Source: Samsoniella hepiali (taxonomy: Eukaryota; Ascomycota; Sordariomycetes; Hypocreales; Cordycipitaceae). From it: 64,000 bases of DNA. The DNA is taken from positions 62,001-126,000 of the forward strand of contig LNDK02000014.1 in NCBI GenBank assembly GCA_001455915.2, read 5' to 3'. The notes under the pieces were generated by a model. The model was not told the origin of the DNA. It was given only the letters and a program-made list of their open reading frames with translations, and ran no database searches. The translations under genes and the position numbers were made by a program. Positions 1-12,764 of the stretch are shown here, one piece after another (position 1 is the stretch's first letter; each line of letters begins with the position of its first letter).

Positions 1-429
1 ACGCGTGTTAATTCCCTATTCTTCGGTAATCTCCTCCCTGAGGCGATAATAACCTGTTACGCCAGTGACTGCACCGCGTTTGTCGTCGCGCCGCCCTAGT
101 AAAAAGGACCGCGCTCGCTCTCTCGATTGCGATAGCAAGAAATCATCTTGTCCTTCGATCATCACGTACTGCCGGGTTTTTTCCCTCTCCTAGTATCGTA
201 CTTGAAGACAGATCGACTTCGCTCTTGTCGTACCAGTATTTGCGCCTCCTCTGTAGGACTTTCACTGTTTGTTTCTTTGGGCCACCACCTCTAGAAATCT
301 CTCGACGACTCAGCCTTGATTTCAAGTTGCTCGTTTCGGTCGCGCTCTCTTGTGCTCTGCTTGCCGCATAAGCGTGCACTTCTGTTTCTCTCCATCATTT
401 CAGCACTTGGACGAACACACCACATCACA
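1..429. other. Upstream region of the Nrd1-like gene
   Basis: No supported gene. The only open frames are short and overlap on both strands. This is presumably the promoter and 5' leader of the plus-strand gene starting at 430. The stretch just before the ATG (about 320-429) is pyrimidine-rich and ends in a run resembling CACACCACATCACA, as is common in fungal leaders. Confidence 0.5.
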
Positions 430-2903
430 ATGGCGTCGCCTGTAACAGATCTCGAGACTGGTCTCCAGGCCATGCTCAACCTCAAGCCTCCTGGCGTATC
501 TGGTTCTCGCATCACAAGCTTGACTTCGCTCTGCGTCGCCAACATTCAGGTTAGACTCGCTCACAACTCACCCCTCGACCCCTTCTCATTCTAACCCTTC
601 ATCCTCCAGTCTGAATCCGTCCTCATTCAAAAAATCTACACCCACTTCAAAAAGACACCGGGAACCCATAAACTTGGCGTTCTCTACGTCGTAGACTCAG
701 TAACCCGAAAATGGCTCGAGCAGGCCAAGGCACAAGGCCAGCCCATTAACAGTTCTGCCCCCGACGGCACATATGCTGCTGGAGTCCACCGAGTAACCGA
801 GCTGATGCCCGTATTGATGAATGACATTAGTCAATCCGCCCCTGAAGATCAAAAGGTATGCATCCTACTTTAATAGCCGACTGTTGCCTCTGTTATCGTT
901 GCATCTGCTTCTGTGCCTTGCAACGTGAAATCGACGTAACAGGACGCCAGTCCTCAAGTCTGTGTGCTTCTTTCTGCAATATGAAACTCACCATCATCTC
1001 GCCGTATAGGAAAAAATTAAGAAACTCCTTGATATCTGGGAAAAGGGACAGACATTTCCCGTCACTATGCTCCAATCCTTCAGACAGGGCCTTAGCTCGC
1101 CTGCCCAAGCCAGTATGTTATATCCTTTTACACCATACGCATCGCCAGTACTTGGCGAAATGCTGCCTTCGCGGTCCAGCTCCCATCTAACCATGTATTC
1201 TCGCACAGAAACCTCCACAACTCCTCCTGGAAGCCCTCCAGCAAACTTGATGGCGTCGCTCCGCCGCAACATGCCAGCACCCACTGCGCCTTCTGCTGCT
1301 CCTGCCGCTGCCAACGGCTCTTCCATTCTAGAGGCTCTGGCCAACATTGCTCGTCAAAATACCACACCCAACGCCGCCGCTGGCTCGGCTGCTCCTAGTA
1401 ATGGCCATCTGCCTACCCCAGCTGCATCGTATAGCATGCCGGCTTCTGCTTTGCCGCAGCCCGTGTCCTCGTCGCAGGCACCCTCGTCTTATCCTGCTGC
1501 TTCACAGCCAGTAAACGCGCCCTTTAATCTGGCTCAGATGCTGGGACAGAGTGCACCGGCCCACGGAATGCCTGCCAATGCCGCTCCCCAGATGCCTGGC
1601 GCGCCTCCCGGTGGCATGGACCCCAACACTCAGCAGCAGATTATGCTCATCAAGCTGTTAGCCGATCAGGGTGTTCCATTCGATAAGATTCCTGCCTTAA
1701 TCCAGAGTATGACTGGCGGCGCTGGTGGTCAACCCGCCCCCGCCCCCGCTCCCGCTGCCCAAGGATCTTTTCCTGCCCAGCCTGCCTGGGGAGCGCCCTC
1801 CAACGGTCCCTCGCGGGATGAACCCCGCGATCGCGGATATGGCGATGTTGGCAGATCTCCTCCGAGGTTTCGCGGTGGTCGGTCCCGTTCCAAGTCGCCC
1901 GACCGATGGGGTCAGCGTGGCTCTCCCCGCGGTGCACGGGACTTTGGCGGTCGCAACAGCCCGCCTCGTGGCCGTCACGACGAGAGAGATCGCAATGGCC
2001 GCAGAGGAAACGACTTTCGCCAGCGCAGTCCTCCAGGCCGCCGTGGTAGATCTCCATCCCCCCCAACAGGAGGCAGCTTTCCCCACGTTGACAGATGGCT
2101 CGAATATGATTCTACTCTTCCCCCCAACTCGATCCGTGTTCTGAGCCGCACTCTTTTCGTCGGAGGCGTCACGTAAGTTATACCAATAACCCGACCACGA
2201 AATTACATGTACTAACAACTATTACAGCTGCCCCGAGCCTGAACTGCGACAGATCTTTGGCCGCTTCGGCACCGTGCAGACTTGCATCGTAAACAAGGAC
2301 AAGAGGCACGCTTTTGTCAAGATGCTGACTCGCAAGGATGCCGAGGCCGCCAAGGTCAACATGGAAGACAACAGACACCTGGAGGTTCCGCTTCGCGTAA
2401 GTTGCTGTATTCACTTTTTCCCCGAGTATTCATTTACTAACTTGCTACAGACACGATGGGGAGTCGGCTTCGGCCCCAGAGATTGCAGCGACTACGCTAC
2501 GGGCGTCAGCATCATCCCGATCCCCAAGCTGACCGAGGCTGATCGCAAGTGGATGCTCACGGCACCCTACGGCGGCAGCGGCGGCCGACCTATCGAGGCC
2601 GGTCTCTGCGTCGAGGAGCCCGACATTGAAATCGGCGCCGGCGTCTCGTCCAAGGCCATCAGCCGCCGCATGCAGACCGACAAGGGCGGCCAGAATGGTC
2701 CCAAGTCGACGCGCCAGCGCGACGACGACTGGCGCGGCGATGAACAGCCCAGTCACAACCGCGGCGGCAACGACCACGGCCCCGGACCCAACCAGGGACA
2801 AGGCGGGCCCATGCCCGGCTTCCCGTTTGGCGTCGGCACACTACCCAACGGCATGCCCAACTTTCCCCAGGGCTTCCAGTTCCCCGACCCCGGTAGACAG
2901 TGA
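430..2903 (+). CDS. nrd1: Nrd1/Seb1-type RNA-binding protein (CID + RRM)
   Basis: RNA polymerase II CTD-binding and RNA-binding factor of the Nrd1 (budding yeast)/Seb1 (fission yeast) family, which acts in the nucleus in transcription termination and 3'-end processing. Six exons: 430-549, 610-855, 1010-1112, 1209-2172, 2228-2396, 2451-2903, giving 684 residues. The N-terminal CTD-interacting domain (about residues 1-150) contains KLGVLYVVDSVTRKW. A long Pro/Ala/Gln-rich linker follows, then an RS/RGG-like patch (about 385-450). The RRM starts near residue 469 with the RNP2-like TLFVGGV and RNP1-like KRHAFVKM. After it comes the WGVGFGPRDCSDY segment typical of Nrd1/Seb1. The tail is Gly/Pro/Asn-rich. 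The 96-nt intron at 1113-1208 is a multiple of three without a stop, so its boundaries are less certain than the others. It is alone upstream of a very long intergenic region. Confidence 0.92.
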
Positions 2904-5900
2904 GTTGTGTGATTTTGTGACACTACCGTTTGTCTTTGGGGGGGTGAAGAGGAAAGGCAATTTTCTGTACCATTTTGAGATACCCAAGTAAAAACAAAAG
3001 GGGGGAAGGGAAAAAGAAGTACCGCGGAGGATTAGGCATTAACGCAAATCAGCGTGTATTTTACAACTTTTGGCATGGGGCCAGCAGGCGGCGTCCTGGA
3101 AACATGGCATTTTGACGCTCTTGGGATTGGTGAGCTCTTTGTTTTGTTCTTTTTCTCTTTTTTTTTTTGGCATAGAAGCTTTTTCATGCTTGTTTTAATT
3201 AATTTGCTATCATATATTACGTTTTTGCTATCCAACTTGAAAAAAAAAATCTATCGTCTAAACCTTTTCAAATGTGAATGTTAATCCCCCAAGTCATGGG
3301 AAGTGAAGTGTGTGGGCATCGCATCACCAAACGCATGTCTGACGCTGCTGCGACGTGGCTTTTCATGTCACTCTGTCTCTAATCCATGTTTCTTTTGTTG
3401 TAGAGTCTTGGCATCGCGTGTGTTCTAGCACATCAGTAGGGGAGCGAGTCTCACTCCATGATGTAATACGCGAGATGGAAGACATATCGTGGCTGCGTCG
3501 CGTCATTTCCTGTGAGTCGCGTCGAGCACTTGGTGCTGTGTGCCTACCCTATACCTGTTCTGCTTCTCTCGTGGCTGCGCGCCGCGATGATGACTGCTGA
3601 CGCTTCGACTTTGCGCAAGCTTTAATTCTAGAACTGTGTCGACTTTTGTTGGTCTCACTCACATGTAACCGATTTCGCGTAGTCTCGGGGGCAACCTTTT
3701 CCTCGTTGTGACGTGGCGATCGTAGTCATCTGAATATTAACTTTAAGCATCAGTGACAAACGTGCAACCGGTACACGGTACCTTCGTGTTTGACCATCGT
3801 CAGGGTCGCTACCCCATAAACCCCAGGTCGATTTGCGACAAAAGTGACAAATAGAAAAGCTAAAGCGCACCAATGACGCCTTGGTGCTGCCAGCCATCTT
3901 TGCCTCCCTCGTCTGACTAAGAACATGCAGAGTACATGCAAGTACATGCAAGTCTACGGCGGTGGCAAATCCGGCATTCGCTTCTCATGTACAAATATAC
4001 AGGTCGACTCTGATTCCACACGCGGAAATGAGGCGAGGGCAAAAAAAAGCCACGATATGCCTTCACGGCGTCATCACTTTTTGGCGCGCCAGCGTTCTGT
4101 CGCCCGAGTGTATAGTGCATATTTCGATAGTGACGTCAAGCAAGCCGGCAAAAAAGAAAAAGGACGGCCGACGCCATCGCGCAAGCCACAAATTGATCCT
4201 TCTCGCGAATGCCGAGAGCCTGATTTTGTTAAAACGTACCCTGTAGCGGCAAAAATAAATGCTTTTTGGTCAGGTTGGGCAACGCCGCTAGTGGTGATAC
4301 AAGCCGGGCGATTTGGGGTGGCGATGGGCGATGCACGCTGAAAGGAACAAGGAGCGCATTTCCGACATAACCCAGGGTCCGCGGCGCGTTCATTATCGCA
4401 TCAACCTTGTTTCGCTCGCCACTTTTCCTGCGATGCAGGGACATGTCCCAATCGCCGAGTGTTTGATCTCCCAGCCCTACTCGACGTGTTTGAACCCCAG
4501 AAGTTAGTGTCTGTGGAATGCACTCAAACTCTTGGCGTAAACGTCGGGCAGAGAAAATAAGGACGATTTGTCAATGCGACGAGCTTAAATGACTCCTGTC
4601 ACACTGGCGAGGCGACTTGTTAGTGGCCGTTACATGGGCACGTTTCGGCTGAATGAGCCGCATTGTCTAGGACAATTGTGATCGGGGGCACGGTCCAAGC
4701 GCAGACATCAGAAACGCCATCGTAGGATATATAGTTGATTCATGTATTCGTTCCCCGTGTTTCGAAACCTGGGACTTGGACTGCTGAGCCCGCACCGTGC
4801 AGGAACCAGCGTTGGAATTCCACATTTCCGCTTCACCCTTTGTCATTTCACACACTGCGAAGAGGAAAAAAAGGCCCTCAGAACTCATAGCAAACTCCGT
4901 GGAGACTGGCGAAACTGGTGGGACAGAAGAGTCCACGGGGCGTGTCAAAAGACGGCTCTGTTTTGCCTAATTTGCCCTATCATCGAGCCCAGAGTCCAGC
5001 GCAAGGGCCGAATAGGGAAGCAGGAAAGAAAAGACGCCCTTTCTTGATCGGAAGCGGAAAGGCGGCTGGCGGGTCACAGTCGGACAAAGCCCGGGCGGGT
5101 ACTGTAGCGTTCCGGTCAAGAAAACAATAACATGAAAAGGCCTGCTCTCGTAGCGAAGCACATACTTTGCTCCAATGGCGCGCATTTCTTAACCTGCATT
5201 ATGATGTGCCCTGCAGCGCCCTCATGCATTCCGCAAGCGCCAGAACAGTTTCGGCTCGGAGATGAGCCCAAGACAAAAACAACAATGGATCTGTCTGCCA
5301 CCGGACCCAGCGTAAAAATAGCCCGCGGTCTTTGTTCTCAACGGAGATTTGGCAACAGAACCCCACGGACAGTCGCGCAGCCTTGCCAGACTGACCAGGC
5401 CAACAAAGATAATGACGTATTTGCCCGAAGCTGGTCTTTCACGATGCAAACCTCGCTGCCGGTTCCGGAAATGATTCGGACTCGCGCCAATGTCGGTAGC
5501 GACGGCATCGTAAAAGCGGACCCGGCTTCTGCCAACGGCCAACGGACAGCCTCACGGTTGTGGATGACAAGAGTCCCCATATTTTGAATAAATTTTTCCT
5601 GGCTTGTTGTTGTCTGGCAATCTGGGTTCTCGCAAATCCGGCGTGGAGTTGCCCGTAATAAAGACAACCCTTTCTTTCAGCAGCAGCTGGGCAAGCCTGT
5701 GCTCCAGTTATCCAGCGCCATTCTGGGGACTCGCCCAGCCAGGCGCTGTTGTTGCTTTTCTGATGCTCAAAACAAGTGGTCACCGACCTGTTCCTGTTGG
5801 GGTTATCCACCGTGTCCACAGACTTTAATTGCAGTACATGCGACGTATTCCATGGAGCTCTCACTCTTCGAGATTGGACATGGACTGGGCGTGCATTGAA

Positions 5901-8900
5901 ACAGTCGACAACCGGCTAAAGGTCTCGTGCGCATGGTCTCGCGATCAAGATGCTGACCAGCAAGTTGCATCGAGCTTGATCGGGTACGGCTGGCCTCGCT
6001 GGGGTGTATGATCCTGGCGAATAATCGAGCCTCAACTGCAGCTGTCTGTAGAAACAACTTGGGCAGTGTGGGTTTCACCCTAGTCAGTGCCAGCTCTGTA
6101 GCATGTAGAGTAGCCAGGGTCGGGACTTGGAGGTACCGAGCGTGGCATAGTCCAGAGCCATTGCAGGCTATATTATTATACAAACCAAAGTAATATTGTT
6201 GGCAAGTGCTCCATAATCCCACTAGTCTCATGCCCAGGTAATTTGCAGCGACCAGGGTGGGATGGGGGAAGCCTGGGGTCAGGGCCCCAGCTCCAGCTGC
6301 TGATGTTGGTGACCGGGGAGCAACCTGGAGGGAGAGCTGATGATGAAGAAGTCACTGTACTTTGTCCCCAAGGTAAGTCGCCGGTCGGTGAAGCTGTAAC
6401 ATGGAGAAGGGTCCAAACGGGCGACGACGGTGTGGACGAGCTGGGGGGAGAGGCAGAACAACGACCGATGAAACCCTTTTCTGAGTCTGCATGTCGATCT
6501 AGCACATTTCGTGCCTAGCTGCTGTCAGAATAAGGTCAGGTCGCATTGGCGGCAGACGGATATCTCACGGTAGCGCCATGGATGTAGTAAGCATTACTGG
6601 TCTTAATAACGGGCGGGCCATTGGTCAAGGACGGAGAGAAACAGAGGGGGATTGGCTGTAGATTTGAAGCTGACGCTAGACAGGGAAACAAACACGAGAT
6701 AATGGAATTAAACGAAGCTGACGGCGAGACTCAATGGCAAGGAAAATAGAGTCAATCGAAAGGCATGATGTAGAATGGACGTGCGTTTGCAGGAGCACTG
6801 ACTGGTACAGGGTGGCCGGACCTTGATCTGGATGCCTGGGTTATGGGTTAGGTACGCTGGCAGCTGGCGGCTGGTGGCTGGCGGCTGGCAGGTGCCGGCT
6901 GTTGACAACGGTTAGAGATGCTATTTCGGGTGCGTGGTTTAATTCCCTCACTAGCCTCGATTGCTCGCTCACTGCAACTGCACAAAAGACAAAGCAAAAC
7001 CCGTTCATGAGTCGAGCAAGACGACAGAGCGCCACACGAAACCCGCCTATTGTTTTACGGCGTCTCCCCGGAGGTGTCTAATCTGCGACTCGACACACAG
7101 CGATCGCCGTGGCACCTGATGCCCACCCCCATAGCGCACAGGCGGTCAGTTGCCATGACAGGACCAGCGCAGCGACATGGGCAATTTTATTCTCGTCGCA
7201 TCCAGGTTCAATTGCCGCATACAGGCTGCAAGTATGGGGAAAAGGGCCAAGGACACGAGAACCCTGGATGCATCGAGAAACTGAGCCTCCCCCAGCCAAT
7301 GCAAGACCGGTGCAAGCGGAGCCAGCATGCGAGGTTCCCCAAGAGGCGGCCAGAAAATGCCTCGTCGTCGGCCGGGACGACGCCGGGAGAAGCCAAGCCA
7401 AGCGTTCTGGAAGCCCTGACTTCGGAAGCGGCGTTTTCTTACGTACACGGAGACGGCCAGCCGTGATGCGACATCATAAAGACGGTCAACGGCGGTTCTC
7501 GGATTGGGGACGACGAGGCTCCAGTCTGGGTGTGGGCGGTGGATACGAAAATGGACAAAAGGGCTCCGTAAAAATGCGATTCAGTCGCAAAAGAAGCGGA
7601 AAGACCAGGCTGTCTAACCGGCAGGGCGAGAAGGCGCCCAAAAAGACTGGAAAAAAGCTCAAATCAACACCGGAAAGGCACAGAGCGGCGAAATGGCCGA
7701 CCCCCAACAGCTCCGGGCGGGTCGGTCAAGCGATATTGGTCTCTGGGCCAGGTCTCGAGTCGCCGTCTTCTTCTAGCTCTGGTTCCGTCACCGAGAGCCA
7801 CTCGAGAGACAGAGGTGGCCGCGCTTCTGGTTAATTGCTCCCAGCTGGGCGCCGGTGGACGGACACGCCGACGACACACGAGCGGCGGACGGCTTCTGTT
7901 CATGGCACGGCGCACCCACCTGTGCGATCGCCTTTTTTTTTTTCTCTCTGCCTGCTTGGCTCATACACACCTTCTCAGCGGGCCAACCTATCAGCTATCT
8001 CGCTAGCAGCCAGCCCGGTCCGGCATATTAGTGTGTCTCACGCCTGGCTGGGGTCGACAAGGGTGCTGGGGGGGTGCGCGATCATTCCTCATGACGTAGC
8101 GCACATTGGCGAACACTCGCGACACGTTGAGCAATGTAAAATGGCTTGGCAAGGCATTAGTTTGGGACAATGTCGATGCTCATCATGTGCAGAGGCCATG
8201 ACCGGTTTCAATTGACCGAACGTCGGAAACGACGGAAATGACGGGCTTGAGATGAAGCGAATAGTTCTTCGCAAACGTCCACAATTGTCTCTCGCTATTC
8301 GCGTTTTGGGGAAGCTCACTTACGGATCTGGCGGCAGGCTCCAGTGCCTGGCCATGGGAGCGTATCGGCGAGCCAGACAGGGCGAGCTGGATGGGGCGGC
8401 ACTGCTGACCATGGTGCCATACAAGGGCCATCACTAAAAAGAACGCCATCATTACTCCAGCCAGAGACAGCGCCAGTGGCCACCGAGGACAAGCTCGCCA
8501 TCCAGCAGGCCACTAGTCCGCGGACAAGGGACAGCCACTGGTCGTTGAAATTGGTACTCGGAGCCTTGGCGGGCTGGACTGTATGGCGCACGGTGTGGCT
8601 TCTCGATTTGGATAGACGATGCGGGTACTCCGGGGACTGCCCTGCATGCGAAATTCACAATGCATGTTAGCTTATTGGGTAATTTGTGCATGGCTATTGT
8701 GATGCGACGCCCGGGTTGGCTGGCCGCTGGGCGCAGGGTGTGCATGCAAAGAGCAGTGCCATGCAGGCGGCATCGCCAGGAGTTCGCGCACACGACTTTG
8801 TTTTACTGATGGCAGGGAACAGCAAGAAAACAGTGTCTCTTGCGGTTGATGGGCAGGATCGCTGCTCTGATTCCAGGAATGCCTATCAGGGAGACGTGGC

Positions 8901-11900
8901 GTTTCTGTTGCACGGGCGCTCATTAGACCGTGCAAGACAGCGCGGCTTGTAAGTTTCAACTTGCGCATTGAGAATTGCACAAGCCGTGTGTAAACGGACT
9001 TGGCAAGACCTGTGTAAGTGGACAAGTGTCCATCTGATCTATTCGTCGTCCACAAAACCCCTTGGCTTGCAGCGTTTTCGACAAAATCCCGCCAACCCCA
9101 CCAAATCCAAGAAACAAGGTTGATGTTTGACGGCATTTGTGCACACCAGCGCCAGCCTTTGGCGAGCACGCTTCAAGGGTCCAAGCTCACCCCTGAGACA
9201 GCAGTTGGACGAAGCCTGCGACAAGACAACCTTGCCAAGAACCTTATCATGATGATGGGCAAGAATACTACGTCGAAGCTTGACCTCGGAAGGAAACAAG
9301 GTGAAACAACGAGTGGAAAAGGGAGACGGATTGGCAAAGGGGGGGAGCGCTGAGAAGAGGAGAGTGAGCACGATCAGCAACATCGTGGCTTGGTGTTTCT
9401 GGCGTCTTGCTAGTTTGGGTCTCGTTCGGACAACTTTAAATTGACGCGGGACATGGTGTGGCTGGGAACCTGTGTCGAGTCTGTCGCACTTTATTCCGTC
9501 GTCGTCGCGTGCGCACAGGCAAACGACAAGCAAGACACCAAGGAGAGGGATGCGAGACGTTCCACGAGGGACATGGCCCAGGAAAGCTGTATCAAAGAGT
9601 CGATTACACACCGTGGTAGGCAGCCACTAATGAATGAAATTGCACGAGCGGAATGGCCAAGAGGCACGAAAACGCCACCTCGACCGCCCTGATGATCCCG
9701 ATGGGACTATCCATGCTTGACTAATATCACGATAACTGAGCGAATATGTTTTGGACGGGATTGGCTCCGGTCATCAGCATGGGGGAAGAAGGCCCGGGAC
9801 AGCATGTGGCTGGCCACATATCGCGGAGCCGATATTACTACATGGTGAGGAGGGCGCTGATTAGGTGCGAGGCGAGCCCACCCGATTACCGCAGCTGCAG
9901 GCCGGGGACCCAGGCTCCGTTTTGGTCATCTCACAGACTAATACTGGGAGTATTCTCCAGAGACAGTCGAGGAGGGGCGTGTAACGATGTGGTTTTTGGT
10001 CCTGTGGCGGCCAGGACAGAAAATGCCTCAGTACGCCCGGTCGGCGACTTGCGATAGGCGTTATTACGGTTTGGTTCTAGGGGCGATACGGTGTCGCCCA
10101 ATGGCGGGCGAGCCATTTTTCCAAATTCAAAGAAGGACAGTGCGAATTGGCGCCGTTGCATATTCAATTTGGGGGTTTCTTCTTCACGCTGCTCGATTAT
10201 GCATGTGGCGGTAGACATGCCGATTTGGGGCTGCATGGCGGCGCACACTGTGCTTCCAGAAGCTCTTTGCAGCAAGTCGCTTACAGGCAATCGGATATAC
10301 TTTTGTGCAGCGCAGACATGCACGTCTTAGTGTGACGGATGATTAGTGTACTATTACTTGTATAAATTGGCAAATTGAGGGAAAGAGGTTGACTGGGAGT
10401 AAGAAAGAATGACAGCCGATCCTACAAATTATCGTGGAATACTGTCGAGGGTTCTTTCGTCCTTCTTTGAGGCGGCTCACCTGCAGTAGCCTCGGGGAGC
10501 AGGAGAAGAGTTACAGCGGCCTTAGTGTGCTAATGCGGCCGCTACTGCAGAGGGCATTATAGGCGGTCTACAGCGGGTTTAGCCCGGGGGAAGAGGCTGT
10601 CTGTAGTGCCAGTGGGCGTTTTGTTAGGCTCCAGCTCGCAAGCCAGCCAAGCTCGCTTCCGGCATGGCCGGGCACGAACAATCGAAAAGTTTCTTTTTAC
10701 TTTCTCCATCTCTTCAATTTTTTTTCTCTCGTCTTGGCTGGTTGAAACGAAACACGTGTTGGCTGTTCTGGGCGATTGAAGACGTTGAAGCTACTTTGCA
10801 CACCAACGTGTCCGTCCACTCCACTGTGAGAGCCAAAAAAAAAACATGTTTGTTGTTATTCACAATCCATGCAAACTTATAGAGCCCACTGGTCGTGACT
10901 TGGCATGCAAATAGCGACGTGCATATTTTAGCCTAAACTGTGCAGCCCGGATCGCGGGCGGTGGGGACACGCCTGGCTCGATGGAATTCGGCGAGGGGAA
11001 AATACAGATGAGAAGGGACGGGGGACATAGAGGGAAAAAACTTTAGATTTATTGAATGTGGTGAATCGGGCTTCTGCAGGTTCATTGTTTGATACCTGTT
11101 CTTTATTTACTTGAACTTGTTTTGGTTGTAGCGCGTGACGGACGAGAGAAGCATCGTACTTGTCCATGGCATGGATTGCCTGCCGCCTGCCGCCTGCCGT
11201 TGGCTTATCTCACAGGGTCTCTAGGGATCAACCGGCCGGGCTTATTCTTGAGGTTACAGCGCAGAAGCCGCAAGCCGCAGCTGGCCAGCGCTGGTCTGCT
11301 GTTCTTTATTCCAGGGCAAACCGCAGCCTCGAGGGATGCACAAACCTGTCCACTGGAAAAGTAATTCGTCTCCACTGGCGGTGCCCTAATTGCGCCAGAA
11401 CGAGACAGCGCTAGGTGATGATGACATGCGGGTTGTCTGAGGAGGCCAAACTGGTCATTTTTTTTTTCTTCCACCAGTGCAAGTCGGCGGCCGGGGAAAA
11501 AAATAATGAGCGAAAGAGCGAACAGGGAAAAAATTCAGAGAGCCGGGGCGAGAGGGAGTGGGCTCTCTGCACACCACCTCTCTAGCGCTCTCAGCACCTA
11601 AAAGAAGCCACTGACCTGTCATCAGGCTTGGCCTTCCAGGCCTGCCACTGGACCCTCTGTAAAAAAAATTCGCCCTCGCCAGCCCAGCCGGGCGCGCACG
11701 GTGCGAGGCCCGCCCAGTTCGTACAGTCCGGCCCCAGGTACCGATAACGAGCTGAGGCACCACTGTAAATTTTTTACCATTAGTTTCGTTGTCCATGGAG
11801 AATCACAACGGAGATTTGAACGGCATCAAAACGACAGTCAGACAGGGGCCTGTGGTGAGGCAATTACGATCCCTGGCAGAAATAGCAAGAAGAAAAGCCG

Positions 11901-12764
11901 TCCAACGATGAGAATGACAAAAGTGCCGAGTACTTCTGTAATAAACCCATGCCATTACTGCTACAGAGCAAGCAAGCAGACGGGAGAGGGATGCTGACAG
12001 TAACAATCGCCGTGCAACCTCGGGGGGTACGCACAAGCAGCCTTCAAAACACTCACACACCATCATGACACCCACTCGGACCAAGGAGCACCCCCCTCCC
12101 CCCCCTAGTCGCCCATTCAATGGAGAGGGAAAAAAAAAAAAAAGGCACGAAAAAGAATTCAGAGTTTCCACTTTCCCTGGGGCGCCACTAAAACTCATGT
12201 CACTTGGGGCTAAGAGCGTAGTAGCGTCCCTCCTACTCGCCCCCCAGGGCCCAGGGTTGGCTTTTGGCGGCGGCGTCACATCGCCATTTCTGTGGGCTTG
12301 CAGGTACCTTGTACCTGGGTGCCAGGATGGCTTTCGCGCACGGCGCTCCCCAAAGCAGCGGCGCCTCTCAAGTATCTTTGTCGCGAAGGCGACCGAGAAT
12401 GCTTCTCGGTCCTGGCTTCCCAGAAGGCCCATCCCGGCGCTGGCTCGAATAAAAAAAAACACTAAACAAACTTGGCCCGCTCATAGAAATACCCTCCTCC
12501 CACCCTTCTTCCCTGGACAACCTTCTCTTCTCTTTTTTTTCCTCTTCACCCACGAATGCGTTGCACCTAGACGTCCACCCCATCCCTATTTCGTGCGGTG
12601 CTTGACACTACAGTCTTTTGTTTTGTCTTCCCCTTCCCTCATTCTCCTTCTTTAATATCTTCTCTTCTCGGTTGTCCCGAGTCGGCGTCATTTTCTAGAT
12701 CTACGTCCTACCGCTGCCTACATCACAACAACACACCCTACTACATCACCAAAACCCCTCAGCA
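2904..12764. other. Gene desert between nrd1 and pma1 (about 9.9 kb)
   Basis: I find no gene here. ORFs of up to 241 codons (for example 7109-7834 plus strand) have no recognisable motif, biased composition and overlapping competitors on the other strand. Contents noted: an AT-rich stretch with T-runs (3150-3290) just after nrd1; GGCTGG-type near-tandem repeats (about 6850-6900) and CTGCCGC repeats (about 11,180-11,200); a T-run at about 11,459; an A-run at about 12,129; and a pyrimidine-rich stretch (about 12,490-12,700) leading to the pma1 ATG. Much of the distal part may be an extended pma1 control region or noncoding transcription, but nothing in the sequence proves this. Confidence 0.6.
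12490..12764 (+). promoter_or_regulatory. Pyrimidine-rich proximal promoter/leader of pma1
   Basis: Long C/T tracts, including a T8 run near 12,533, run down to an A/C-rich leader. The ATG at 12,765 has the context CTCAGCAATGGCTG, with A at -3 in Kozak-like form. CT-rich tracts near the start are characteristic of strongly expressed filamentous fungal genes, which suits a H+-ATPase. The transcription start is not visible. Confidence 0.4.

Noticed and set aside
7109..7834. 241-codon ORF in the desert before pma1
   Set aside because: No domain, Arg/Ser-rich, overlapped by equally long frames on the other strand, and no plausible splice partners.
8205..8220. Short hairpin CGGTTTCAATTGACCG
   Set aside because: Only a four-base stem; too small to separate from chance.
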